Below, one piece after another: positions 11,966 through 25,800 of a stretch of DNA of 64,000 bases (its first letter is position 1; every line of letters starts with the position of its first letter). The translations under genes were made by a program, and so were the position numbers. The stretch is from Struthio camelus (taxonomy: Eukaryota > Chordata > Aves > Struthioniformes > Struthionidae): contig NC_090982.1 in assembly GCF_040807025.1 (NCBI RefSeq), positions 28,926,514 through 28,990,513 of the forward strand, written 5' to 3'. The notes beneath the pieces were generated by a model. That model was not told the origin of the DNA. It did no database searches and worked only from the letters and a program-made list of their open reading frames with translations.

Positions 11966-14900
11966 GCAAGCTGTGGAGAATATGACATTTATGACCTCCT
12001 AACTCTACTGAAGGTCTGTAAAACCAGCACATGATTTTTAAATCTGTTAAACATGTATGTTTTCACAGTTATTTTAGGTCTAAGAAACATTTTCTTTCAA
12101 AGTCTGGGGGAAAAACATGTGTTGCACAGAAGCCAGACCCTGAAGTTTGTAATAACACATTGCATGCATTAAAAATCAAATTCTTGGAGCTTTTCTCTCA
12201 GCTGTGCTTTCTCTGTGTATTTCTTTTCAAAATTTCCATGGAATCTCATTCTTTATTCTGTCATCGTGCTGCCATTTTTCTTCCTCTTCTGGTTTATTCT
12301 AAGGAAACACAAACTTCATAATGATACTTGAACTTTTGAACTTGCAGTGTTTTAAATGCATTCAGTAACAGGCAACAAGGTTAAGTTTATGCAACACTGA
12401 GAGGTGAAACCACTAGAAAGATAAGCAAATATTAATTTAAACATAGCTGATTGATTTGCTGATTTCTTGACCATAGGCAGCTGCATGTATTTATGCTGTG
12501 AACATAAAATATTTTTTCAAAATATAAAGCTAAGTATTTGAAGGTCTGGGTAGAAAACAGTACCTCCACCTTCACCAATTAAATGTGGGAGTATTTAAGC
12601 AGTTATGAAGAAGTTGCTTCATAATTTGAGCGCTAGATATTTTTGTGCTTACAGTGATAGTGACTTCTTATCTCTCTGATATGAGAAAGCATGTGAGCAG
12701 CATTTAAAGGAGTCAAGATCTTCTAAGTCTGCTCATCCTGGAGTTTCATACAAATGTGGTCATTCTGTGAATAAGGTTATTAATTGCTACTGCAGGTAAA
12801 TATTTGCTCTGTTGAATAGTTTTTAATGACCAGTACATACAGTTTGAGATAAGTGCCAGAATTAGGTTTTTTTAGTGAACCAGAGAAAAGTGTACACAGC
12901 AGTGCAGTTCCCACTACCCTAACAACTTTGAAAATTCACATCATATGTCTGTTCCCACATTAGGGCTGGCTCTCTGAGGAAAAATTCAAAGTGTGTGTAA
13001 TCCAAATTTAGTCTTAATATATGTCTCTTACCTTTATTGGCAGTACCTAAAGCTAACAATAAGCATCTACAGAAGTATTTTCAGGATTGTGCTGGATTAG
13101 GTTTTTCTCATTGGTTCCATTGAAGTACGTCTGCTAACTTCTCAAGAAGCGACAACAAAGTTTTCTTGTGCGAAAGATAAGGATCCCAGTTCCCTCATCA
13201 GTGGTTCTTTAACAGCAAAAAGAAAGCACCATGATGCAACAGACGAAGGGAGAGGAAAAGGGAAGCTTCAGAGTTTTCTGTCTCTTACAGGCAGTAGGGT
13301 TAGGCTTCTAGATCATGATTTCTTCGGAAGACTTGGGTGCTGTAACACGGTCAAGTTCTGGAGTATTTCTCAGTGACTGAGGAGTTCCTTACTCCTAAAT
13401 ATTGTAACATTTCTCTTCCTAGCATATTACACTTCATTTCATCTAGTCCTCCAAGAGTTAAGTTAGTGTGTTGTAGGAAATCCTTTAGGTAGGCAATTTA
13501 TTCCTGAAATTAGCATTTATGCCACATACTCAAGGTTTCTTCCATCATCAGCGTTATTTTTCCAGCTTACTTGTTGCTTTCCTGAATAAACACGCACTGT
13601 TTACAGTTAGATTGTCCTGTAGCTGAGTAATAGATTTGTGCAGATTACAAGACTATGCATATTTTATGCTGAGCCCCTGAGGGCTTTGTTTATCCAAAAT
13701 GCTGCTGTATCTCTCTGTGCAGCTGAAGAACAATGTAAGCACTCAAAGTACCTGGCAGCCATTTATTTTCTGTAGCTGCCTCTAGGCTTTATTAAGAATT
13801 ACACTTGAAGAGGTTGTGCAGAAAATACGTTAAGACTTCAGTGATAGTTTCTAGACCAGTTATTAGCACCAGAAGAATTTGCCATCAACCCTTCTGGCTG
13901 ATCTACCATTAACCAGACCTGCCCACTCCCACAGATGCAGGCATCTTAACTCCTAAGAATCTTGAGAAGGCTGCCAAAAAACAAGGGGTACATAAAAGGT
14001 GGGTGCCTGTACAGTCTCTCTTGAGAGCAGATACGATTTCAGAAATGGCTTTCAATTCTGAGCTGGTTATAATATAAATAACCATTGGTGAAAATTCTGC
14101 CCTCAAATAAACAAAGAAGAGTATACTTTGCTAAGGCTGAGTTTGTGATTTTAAAAATCTGGGATGATATAAAAACTGTTTAGAACGCAGACCTCTCATT
14201 GTCTTACAAGCCTGTGTTTCTGAAAGGTAGCCAAAAAGCTATGTTTGTCTGCAGTTGTTAAGAGGTGTTTTAATTCACTGCTGTTTCTGAAGTGGGGTGG
14301 TGGTAATGTTTGGCATTGTGAAGGACAATCAGGAAGTCATTTTCAATGAATATCTTGCAATAAGACCATGGAGCAAATATAAAGATCTGCACTTTCCTCT
14401 GCTTGCACATTCTTGTTTTTCAAGAGCAAAGGCACACAAAATCTGTGTGCTGCTCTTTACCGCTGATCAGGTTTTCGTTGTTGTTCTGTTTACCGTAACA
14501 GCGAACATCTTCAAATACGGATACCAACTAAAAAGATTAAGCAACTGTGCTCCGTAACAACCAGGAAGAGACTGAATGTTGTGTTTTTGGGTGGAGATAG
14601 GACCTGGGGAACAGCTATAGTGGAATGAACTTCCAGTTGTTTTGTAACCTTGTATTTTATTGTATGCTCTGCATGAAGGTAGTTGGTTGAATGAAAAAGG
14701 TGGAGTACAGAAATGAGGCAGATCATGCTTTAGAAAAACCATGAGCAAAAATGTAGGTTTAACGAGGGAAATAAATAACTGATTTGTTTTGCTGTTTTTG
14801 AAAGCTTATTTTTGTGGAGGTGGCCTTTTGGCTATTGCTGAGATGGAGAGAGAATTTCAAAGCTGGGTACCTGATACCAGTAGTCTTTCAGCTTTACTCC

Positions 14901-17900
14901 TGAACTATGTATACCTTTTTTATTAGCTGCTTCTAGCTAAAGCTGTGTGCTGAGCTACCATGAGCAAAAGCACTGGTAGAAAAGCACTGGACGTCCTGCC
15001 CTCGTTCAGTCGAGCAGAACTGAAAAAAGAGAATTTTGTATTTCTGGCCCTTCACAGAGCATGGTCATTTTAAACTGGATAAAGGATTTTTCTTTGGTAG
15101 TGTTTTATATCCACTTTTCTCAAGAATAAACAGCCATGTAAGATCCAGAGATTCAACGAGAAACAGACTATAAATGCAATGCCTATTTCAAAATTCGCAG
15201 ATTAAAATAAACTTAATTTTGAACTAACAATCATGTGTGGCTTTCTCTTTAGGGTGGGTAGTTTAGTTTCTATTTGTATTGTTATTTTACACAGTGATGA
15301 AGTTTCACTCCAGCTGACTTCTTTATTTTCTTTGGCACTCTGTGTACTTTGTGAATTTCATTGCTCAGTAACTCACGGTAGCTACACTCCTTAAAAGGCA
15401 TAGACTCAGAGAAACTTTCTTACTGGCCCAAACAAGTCTGACAGGTTTAATGACCCCAAATACTGGTGCAGTGAAAAATATCCCAGATTCAACTGTTTTC
15501 CAAGTACACATTATTTAGTATGTTCCTCCTCAACAGAAAAGCCTGTATTAAAGGACACCATTTAAAGTAGCACTTAAAAAATGAAAAATTAATTGGATAA
15601 GATTACAAAGCAGGAGAAGTCTCCAAAGGGAAAACAGGTCCTTGTAGTAGAAGTACTTTGAAAACTAGCAACAGCAGCTCAGGTTTCTTTCTGACAGACA
15701 TCTAACAGTTACTAAAGCCAAATTTGGTTAATTTAATTGATGGTAAGCTAATCTCATCTTTGCAACGTGAAGCTATCCTCTACCGTAACATGCAAACAAA
15801 CAAGCAAAAAACGGTGAAAGTAAAGTGAAACTGCTGGTAGCCCATCTAATGGCAGCAGTAACAAATACATTAAGGAAGAGCAGCAAGTGGGGGAAGCAAA
15901 GGAACTGTCAGATGATCTTTATCTAATGTGGAAGGAAAAAAAGAAGAAAGAAGAAGAATCTCCTCTGAAATCCTGAAGCTTTGACTATATATGTTGTTTA
16001 CAGGAAAAATTTCCTGATGAGTTCCGTATGTACATGTTGCTATTAAGAGTTATTAATGCTGTATTTTGTAAATGCTTAGGGTGTGCAAGAATAAAGGAGT
16101 TAATGTACATTACATTAACTATAAGCTCTCACTCCTGTTGTTTGAGGAAAGAAATCCTGTATTTTTACTATTACAACCACTAATTAGAAATAACATTAAA
16201 ATGTTGTCATATCTCTGGAGGAATTAAAACCACAATCTCCTGTTACAGTGGTGTGTCCAAACAGGTACTATCAATTTCAAATTTTTTACAGTGATCATAA
16301 ATAACGCAATAATTAACTCTGGGTTCAAATTGCTCCTTAGAAGCATAGTGGCTTAAACGATGTTCGGGAAAAAACACGTTTCCATTGCTGGAAAACGCAA
16401 TAACGTTTTGCATGTTTATATTGTCTTTTATCTTGTGGTCTAAACTTCACTAACATTAATACACTACCTCTCACAAAAGCCTATTTGGACGGAGTGTGTT
16501 TTCTATCTCTGCTACACCACCCTTATTTGAAAGGGAAGAAAGAGATGAATCAATTTTCACTAGTCATACAATGACCATGGCAGAGTTGGAACAGGAAGCC
16601 TGATTATATCACTTTTAATCCTGTTCTTCAGTTTACCATAAAGCACTCAGTAACATTCAGGCACATATTTTGGAAAATTTATCAGGGTGTTTACTTGTGC
16701 TGACTGATGGCAGTGTTTAATTAATTCACTGTAGCTGATAGTGGCGCAACAGCAGCACTGTTCCAATTTTCTGGTATTTCTCTTAGAGTCCATGATTTGT
16801 TAAAATTTCACATCAAACAGAACAAGATCTCCTTGGGACTTTTGGCTGCAAGCTATCTGGGCCTGTTGTAACTCTTTGTCAATATTATTCACAATTATCC
16901 CTGGTTACTAATGGATTAGAATGTATTTAATTATGCTCACATGGTAGAACCACACTATGCTACTTTCATAGATCCCATACTAATATGTCTGGGATACCTT
17001 CTTCATAATTTCTTCAGCCTCATGTTTTGCCGTTTCCATCACGGGCCTATAGCATTGCTTATTTATTTTTATTCCTAATCACTCTAAAACATCTGCCTTT
17101 TTAGTGTCCGCTTACCCTCAAGAGCCTTACTTTGGTATTTAAACTTCCATTTAACATTTCCTATGCTCCCAGCTTTCTGATTCCCATGATCTAAGATGAA
17201 TATTCTTATTTTTTCTCTATATATGTTGCATTTTATTTTTCTTCCCTTTGCTACTGAATCAAGATGAATGTCTTCTTGTTATTGGTTTTTTTTTTGATCT
17301 AACAAACGTCTTAAAAATTCTAATTCTCTGCATTACGCTGTGCTTATTTTTCTTCCTTACCTAACTCAGAATTTTCCTTAACTTTGGTAAATTGGCGCTT
17401 TTGAAGCATCAAGTATATAGATTACTTCCAGGAACTCTCTTTGCCCAGAATAAATGTAATCAGATTTTTATTACTGGTTCCTTTGCAATAATTGGCTTCT
17501 GGTCAGATGACTAATCTTTTCGATCAAAATTCAATTTTTTAAAAGGCCACTTCAGACTGTGTGCAAAGATTTTTGTGTTCAAACAGTTCCTGCATATAAT
17601 TTTAGAAAAAGAAATCATGTTTTATTAGCAGCTAGGTTACTATCCCACAAAACACAATTTTCTAACACGATAGACAGGAACTTTAGAAATAACTGCGTGT
17701 ATTCTTACTTAACTCAATGGCTTATAATATCCTTCCTCCCTCCCTTCCTAACCCTGCCAGCTTTCAGAGTTTTTAGTTAATGCATTGGTTCACATATATT
17801 TATTACCCTCAAAGCTTGGAGTTAACAGGACTGAAGACAGAGAAAGGATGTGTTTAACTGAGAATGCCAAGTTGCCTGTTTTATGCACTCTGCTTAATAG

Positions 17901-18837
17901 AAAGGTTGCAATTAAATACAGCCATGCTCCATGCCTGCAACTCATTCCATCAGGTATGAGCTATAATACAAAAATCAACATATATAAGTTGCAAGCCACA
18001 TTAAAATGAAGAGCTCTGAAAGTTACTGTTAAATTTTTAAATTGACTTTGTGGGTAAGGGTAAAGGAAATCACTTTGCTAAAGGAGTCATGTGGGGATAG
18101 CTGAAAAAAAGTCTGAATTGCTGAGTGACTGAATTTTGGGCAAAATCTAAGCTGCCACCAGAGTTAAGGATAACACGGAAATTTTATACCACAGTTGGGG
18201 GGAAAATTCTCTCCCAAAATTATGTTCACAGACTCTGAAGGAACAGGTTAGGAACAAAGGAAAATTATGTTTATATCTGGAAATAAAGTCCATTGAATCA
18301 AAACTATATGAAATCCTGAAAATAAAATAAAAAAATGAATAATCTCTTTAGCACATAAGCTATATGGAAAGTAATAAGAATGAATTAATATGAAGACGAA
18401 AGGAAAAGGCTCAGAACTTACAACATAGTGCAACAGCTGTAACCATTTTTTTCAAAAATGAATGCTACTTTTTATGAATATATAGCCTGGTCTCTAAAAG
18501 ATAAACACTGTTGAAGTGTTTAAGATAAAATATTCTATGATTCAGTATGAAAAATTCTGCAAACCAGTCCAGTGGAAATAAAGCAGATGATTGCCTATCC
18601 TATTTAATTATCAGAAGACCGAGAAACATTAGTGAAGACAGGCTTTTGGAGTCATTCAGTTAAAACAAATGAAGGAAAGAACTAATCTAGCAAATCAGCC
18701 ACAAAGTTTCTGAAAACATTTAAGGTAAATGTTCAACAAGAATTAGGCATGATATATGACAGAAAGTTTGACTTAAAAAATTATGATTAAAACCCAAAAT
18801 GATTAAAATGCATATTGATTGTTTTGTACAGTGGGCA

Positions 18838-18870
18838 ACTGTACAGACTGTACAAACTGTACAAACTGTA
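18838..18870. repeat. 9-bp tandem repeat (ACTGTACAR)
   Basis: Units actgtacag, actgtacaa, actgtacaa and a partial actgta follow each other with an exact 9-bp period. Each unit carries the 6-bp palindrome TGTACA, so the hexamers are spaced by three bases. See findings for the possible nuclear-receptor reading. Confidence 0.95.
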
Positions 18871-21800
18871 GAGCTGCTGATAATGTCCGCAGCAATGCCA
18901 AGTCCTGGCAACGCTAGTTTAGGAGAAAAAAGGCTAATTGAACTGAAGTTAATTAAAAATTGTATTAGTCTTTTAAGGAAATGGATTATCAAAAATGACA
19001 GCCAAAGCTGTCAGACTGAGTGAGGACTGCGAAAGAAATAGCAATGCCAAGTGATTCTAAGTTGAGCCCATAACATTTTGAATAGCGAAATATTATGGCT
19101 TTTACAGTCAGTGGTGAAATAACTCTAAGTCATATTTAAATTCTTTTCCCTCAAATTTAAATCAGATTAAAACTAGATCTGACTGTGGCCAGAATAAGGT
19201 GTATTTCAGAAAACAACAGAAGAATATGCGCAGTGCTCTTGGCTCTTCCCTCTCATTTTACCCTGATGACACACAAGCCTTCCTTATGAATTGCTAACTA
19301 ATCTGGGAAGAGAATCAGGGAAGATCGAGCAGTCACCAGAGTACTCCATTGAGGGTCTCAGACCAAATATAGGTATTTCCAATAATAAGATACATATATT
19401 GTGGGAAATACCTCTTCCTGTAAGCAGAATTACACAATGCTAGGTTATAAACAAAGCACAATACACTTAAATGTATAACCAAAATAAAAATAGAAGAGCA
19501 TGCTAAGTGTACAAGATTTCTCACAGTGTTATTTGTGTCATTAAGAGGTTCTTTTTCTGAAATCAAAGTTATTTGCCTCATTATTGGTGATTCCTAATGT
19601 CTTTGTGCCACTCAGCATAAGCGTCAATCCAGACATAAGTTAAATAGTTATTTTCAGTATTACATAAAAGTCGTTCATTTCAGAAAAAGCCAACTGCCTA
19701 CTTATCAAGGATAGTCTCAAGGTTAGCCATGAGAATGTGCTGTCCGTTTTTCCCCCGTTTCTACATAAGAGCTCAACTCCACTGCTCCGCAAACTTCATC
19801 GTCAGCAAGTTCACCCCAGTGAACTCCACAGTCCTGTTTGCAGGTCTGCTCTCATGAACGTGATTAATACAGTTCTGGTCATATCCTGGGTTTGACTAAA
19901 AGGGATTTCCAAGAGGAGGAACAAAAGGATTTTAATCAAAGGAACAAAAAGTTTCAGCTTAGAAGAAAGATGTCTTTCCTGTATGTTAATACGTGTAAAA
20001 TATTTGAACCATGCCTCTTCAGAATTATTGCTTCTAATTTCTTCCCTTGTCTTCACCCGCCACTTCTACAGGTGCAACTATTCATGCTATTCATCTATTT
20101 CTACTTTAAACTAAAAAGACATTTTAAAAAATAATAGCACTAAAAGCAATTTTTTTATTCCTTGGAAAGCAAGTATCAACCTGAGCTGTAACCAAGCCTG
20201 TTGCTTTTTCAGTTTAGAATCTGAGGCTTGCAGTTTCTGGAAGTTACTCATTCCAGTAAGCTTTTCACCAACTCTTTGTCTAACAGCAATGTTAATTTCT
20301 ATGAAGTTAACAAACTAAACCATTGTGAATGCAGTTTATGGCATTCTCCCAGAGTCTGTGTCCATGCTCTTGACTCATTCTAACCCCGCGACAACTGCTT
20401 TCCTTCAGTCTCAGCAGGCAAAAAGTATGGATATGGTGGCATTCAGAAACTAGAAGTCTGTTTCCAAAGGGTTTGAAGAATTTGAGAGAGAAAGATAATC
20501 ACAGCACATATCCAGGTCTGTCAAGAAGACTCACTAGTGGTGAAGAAACAAGTCTGAATAAGACACGGATGCGTGAAAGAGTCTGAAGAAGAAAAGCATT
20601 TCATCACAGTATTTTTTACAGCTCCAAAGGCTTGGGGCGTAAGTATTTTGGCACGTCATTGCTAGAACTATGAGACCACTGGCACTCTGCCTGTATTTTA
20701 TATAATGAACTTTCCTGTGGGGCTCATTTATTCTCATAACTCTTTCCCTTATCCTTCTCTGACACACTTCCTTGTGAGTGTGACTTTTCTGAAACTACTG
20801 CAGATAAATCTAGTACACTTGGGTCATGAAGTACTTTACTTTATTAAAGACCTGTATTAGAGCTCCAAGTCCTGGTCTGTCGTTGATGAGGAACCCTTCT
20901 CCCTTTAAACACTAGAATACGTCTACTTTTCACCCAAGGAGTGGCATTAGAAAAAAACACTTGACCCCACTTTTCCCTACGCCTTTTGCTTGCAGACTTT
21001 AAACACTCACTTAAAGGCTCTGAATCCAAGTAGAAATGGGTACTGCTTAGAACTGAATCACACACAATCGTATTACACTAAGCAATCTAAAAGGGCAAAA
21101 ATGAGTTCAGTAGCCCATGCTTCACAAGGCAAAGAAACAGTTTGTGATGTTTTATTCACATACTTATTAACACATTGCTATGGGAATTTTTGCTGAAGTA
21201 ATACCTTTATGCCATGCATGCATCCTACCTCATCTCATATTTGCTGTATAATTTATGCACAGGCTGGCACATACCATATGGTGATAAAGGCAGGAATAAA
21301 CATGCATGTATCTTCATATCCTGAAGATCTCTGGTTACTGGCAAATTACCATTTTTCTTTCTGTAGCAGTAGTCCACACATATGTTCACACTGAGCAACT
21401 CCAAGAATCACCTCTCCCACATTGATAACTACTTGAAGGTAAGTTTTTGGTGTCCCTCAAAGTAAGTATCAACCGGGAACTTCTCTATCAATCACGTGCA
21501 ACAGATAGGGTCTCTCCAACAATGCGGTGCCTGGTATATGTGAGAGTCGTGTTATAGGTAGATGATGTGCAGATGTTCAAAATGAAGATACTCTTTAGCA
21601 GAGTTACTGATGTACTCATATGAAGTGCTGGAGTGTATACTGCAATCACTGCCGTGGACTAACAAACAGTCTAGTTATTGGACATTCTCCTTGTGGAAAT
21701 ATCTTTGTCTCCCAATATTTTCCTAATTGACGTGAACAGCCATGGATATTGTCCGAAGGTCTTGGGCATATGCAGGAAAAAAGCCCAAATGCCCTTGAAT

Positions 21801-22208
21801 TTTAACCATGTGATGTGTGATTAATCATGGAAGTGCAAGGCTTTGCAGGGAGGAGAGGAAAGAGAATGGTAAGTTTCCTGATTTCATTTGGTTATCACAT
21901 TTGATAAGAACAAATGCAAGAAAAAAAAAACCTAGCCCCACTTTGGTAGGAATACGGAACACCTTCCAAGCAAGATCTTATTAGGCAGGTGGAAATTAAA
22001 ATTCCAGAGAAGGCAATAGGAGTAGTTGTCACTTTATCACTTCCCCAGGCTTGTAGAAATGACTATCATCAATCAAAAGCCTCCTCTGAGGGAAGATAAA
22101 TGCCTTACCACAGAAACAGGGTAGAGCTCCATCAGAGCCATAAGAGTCAAATGAAAACCACTGGAAAATGAAATTTATCTCCAGGAAAGAAGCTGAGCCT
22201 GATGCAAC

Positions 22209-22740
22209 TTAGAATGTCACTTTGCTGGCTGCCAGGTGTACCTTACTTAGGGAAGTGGCTCCTTCAAGGCCAGTAAATACCTTAAAACCACTGGAGTTGA
22301 GATCTTTGGAAGGGATAGTAACTAAGAAATACACCAACTTGAAAAATAAGTCCACTTGGCCAGGTTGGTGTGGATAGCAGAACCCTTTTTTGCAGCTGAG
22401 ACACTCCTCACTGGAAAAAGCAAGTACAGCTGATGGATGACGGTGACTCCTCAAACTACATGATGGAGAATGCTGAGGTTGAAAAGCATAACCATTGTGA
22501 ATTCTATCCTTAGTACAACAGCAGCACTTTGCCATCACCAACTTAAGGACAGCTGGTAAAACTAGAGGTTTGCATGGCATTCACCAGCTTGTATTTGCCA
22601 TGTACTGGGTTGGAGGGATGTAGAATGACCTTTATGCTTCTGAGACTACAGTGATTCAGGTTAAGCTTTGAGAGATGCCAGTACGTGGCTCTTTCAGTGA
22701 GAAAGTGATGTGGACTGCGACCTAAAGGAGGCATTTTTTT
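22209..22740 (-). other. Unidentified region with overlapping minus-strand open frames
   Basis: Two minus-strand frames overlap here. One runs 22734 to 22543 (63 codons). The other runs 22580 to 22209 (123 codons), the longest frame in the window outside the GC-rich island. The second is cysteine-rich near its start (AKCCCCTKDR) and also contains SSEECLSCKKGFCYPH. The base composition is a little richer in GC than its surroundings. I do not recognise the product. It could be a decayed transposable element or processed pseudogene with a frameshift near 22.56 kb, or chance. No splice sites or promoter can be assigned. Confidence 0.25.
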
Positions 22741-22865
22741 CTTATTGGTTCCAAGTTAACTAAAGCCATTTTCAGCCTTTCTCCTCCCCCAGAACTTGGT
22801 GGGGAACTATATGGCACTAGCAAGAGGCAAAGAAAGTGTTTAAGAAGATATGAAGTGGTAGTCAA

Positions 22866-22881
22866 CTAATTAATTAATTAG
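22866..22881. repeat. (TAAT)n short tandem repeat
   Basis: ctaattaattaattag, a palindromic run of TAAT/ATTA units in the intergenic spacer. ATTA is the homeodomain core motif, but such runs are common in AT-rich DNA. Confidence 0.85.
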
Positions 22882-25800
22882 GCAAATCCCTTCACAGACT
22901 GACTGTAACAATATTACATTAATACCACCATACAGATAAGATAATCTTGCAGTCTAAGCAACCTCAAAATGGGACCCTGTGAAGAAGCAATAACTTTTAG
23001 GAACTGAGGAAATAAAGAGGTAGAAAAATTGTCTTAAATAAAACAATTTTAGCAGGATCATTCCCAATGGGAATGCTTAATCTAGCAGTCATTTTCAGAA
23101 GACTCCAGCACAAAAGTATGCAAGAGTAATTGCACGAAGGACAAGGTCTCTGACGTGAATGATGCTCTGGATCTATTATAATGTATAGATTTTTAGTATT
23201 CTTCTGTCCTTACAACAACAGATAAAACGGGTTTTCCTTTTTAAAAAATTTGGTCAAAATACGTATCAGTAAGTTTACAAGAAAGAAAGTTTACTTATGA
23301 GAAATAGCTACTTTGTTAATGTCTAATTCTTTAGTATCCTTGATTGTTGATATAGCTAATGTTTCTGTCATGAAAACATACCTTCTCTGTATTTCTTACA
23401 CGATTTCCCATCATAGTGGTAGCAGAAGGCCTTCAATTTTGTTTGGAAAAGTAACTGACAGACCATTAACTTGTTACCTCGTGGTGAGATTTTAAATTGA
23501 CATAACATAACAATTTGGGCCCACTGAGAAACTCTACTTGTGAAAAAATTACCAGAAATGAGAGGAAGGTCTGAAATAACCTGCACAACAGCATGTTTCA
23601 TTTACTTTTCGTAAGCACATAGTCATCTTGATATTTAAAGTAGGAACATGCATCCACAACAAAGACGTTCACACAGTCCTGGCAGAAATTAGAAAATATC
23701 TTTGGTATTAGAATTTGGTAGATATAAACTGCTAAAAATCTGTCTTGTGAGGAGCCTGTTGCATACAGCGCTTGTCACGCTCCTTTACGAATGACAGATT
23801 AGCAGGTCTATAGGCTATTTATGGTTTTGCAACATGTTTTCTCTGGAATGTGTTTATATTAAATAAAATGGACTGCACTGCAGTAAAGGTTTCTGCTTAC
23901 TGATTCACTCACGGTGAAATTGCAGCAGATCTGCTAGTATTATCTCCAAACTCCTGGGATAATCGCAATGAATTACAGTCCTCAAATTCTGGACTCGGGA
24001 CTAGATGGTTAGATTTCTACCCCAGCAAAGAGGGAAGCGAAGACCCGAGATGAACGGCTGCTCTTGAGAGGGCCACAGCTAATCCTGTGACTGATATTCT
24101 TTATTGATTCCCTTTAGGCCGGAAACGGGGCCTGTCTCAAGGTTAAGCAGCAGTGAGGGCTCATTTAAACCGCTGTCAAAGCACCTGTGTAACAGAATTC
24201 TAGTATTAACTACAAGTAACATGCTACTAGAATGCAAGTTATAGGCAAATTTATTTGCTTGAACACTCAATCAACAAGCTGTTTCAACTCATCTGGGAAG
24301 AATGGAAATTCAACCCAAAATTACAGATGTATTTTTTGGTTTATTCTTCTGAACTTGATATGCTGTGACCCTGTAATCAACACTTAAGTCAAGGACTTAA
24401 TGGACTTCCTAATGGGGAAAATTCATGCATGGGAATTGTATACAAACTTCTAGAATCTGTCAAGGGTGTGTACGTGCATGTGTGCGCAGGCATGCGTGCA
24501 TGTGCATTTTTGTTTTTACAACATTCACTGTCACGGAGTTTGCTCTGTCAGAACATAGACTATAAAAGAATAGTCTTTTTTAATTTTTTGTGGATGAATA
24601 ATCTCCACTCTGAATAATATGACTCCTATTTGAATGCAAAGGCAATTGTTTAGGCAATTGTTAATGCACGTATGCTAAATTGCTTAACACAAAAGCAGAT
24701 TGATCAGCTCCTTCCAAACTCATTCAGTATAGTTCTATAAAGTTAAAAGTTAAAAATCAGTACACGCATTGTAGGCACTAAAAGATGTTGAAAAGGACAA
24801 CTGAAACTTTTAAATCCCAAATGAAACGATGAGATATATATTTAAAAAATCTAGGATATAAGAATGTTCCTTGATTATGTCTAATTTCAAATGTTCACAA
24901 GGTACTTCCTGTCTCTTGACTGCTTAGTAGTTTAGCACCCAGGATATTCTCATCATCATCATGGCCTGTGAAAACTAATTTCCTTCAAAGAGACTAATAA
25001 TTTACAAGGTAGAATATTGCTATCTAACTTCAGGGACAAAGAAAGCAATTATCAGCCACTTAAAAAGCCAAAGGAACTCAGACTCCATCTACATGTGAAA
25101 AATCACCTTTAAATAAACTTCTGTTTCAGTTAGAACAAAATAATTCAAACAAAAAACCTCAACTTCTAGCTTTCATTAAAAATGAATTAAATGACAAAGG
25201 TTTTACAATGCCTTTCTGGAGATTCTTTAAGAAGATAAGCATCACCTGTATCACTTTGGCTTTCTCAGAGATAATAAAATGCTTTATATACTTGATATGC
25301 CAATAGCAATGTATATGAACACAAAAATATTTAGAAGTGTTTGTCTCTGATGAAAGATGTAAAATTGCGTGGCTTGGAAGTGGTCTTGTGTGCAGTTCTT
25401 TATGTCATTATTTATATACACCATTTCCCCACATTTGTGGTTAGCTGGTTTATGGTTGTATGGATAAATTGCGAATATGTTTTCTTTACTGACAGCCTCA
25501 AGATGAGCTTTACTTCCTCTTTTTGCAAAAAGCCTCAGATTTTACCTCTAGGTATTTTCAAAATAATTTTCATTGTCTAAATGGTATAATGATATATGCA
25601 TTCCTATTTCCTCAGTGTACTTGTGGGCAAAAAATAAGTAGCAACCAAACTAGTTTTCCACAAAAAGAAAGTCCCCTCCCCCTGTATTACTTACATCAGT
25701 GCACAGATAATTCACAGTCTAGTTTCCTGGTTGTTCTCACACTAAATCTCAGTACACCATTAATGTCAATGTCTCATCAATGGTCATGTAATTACTTCTT

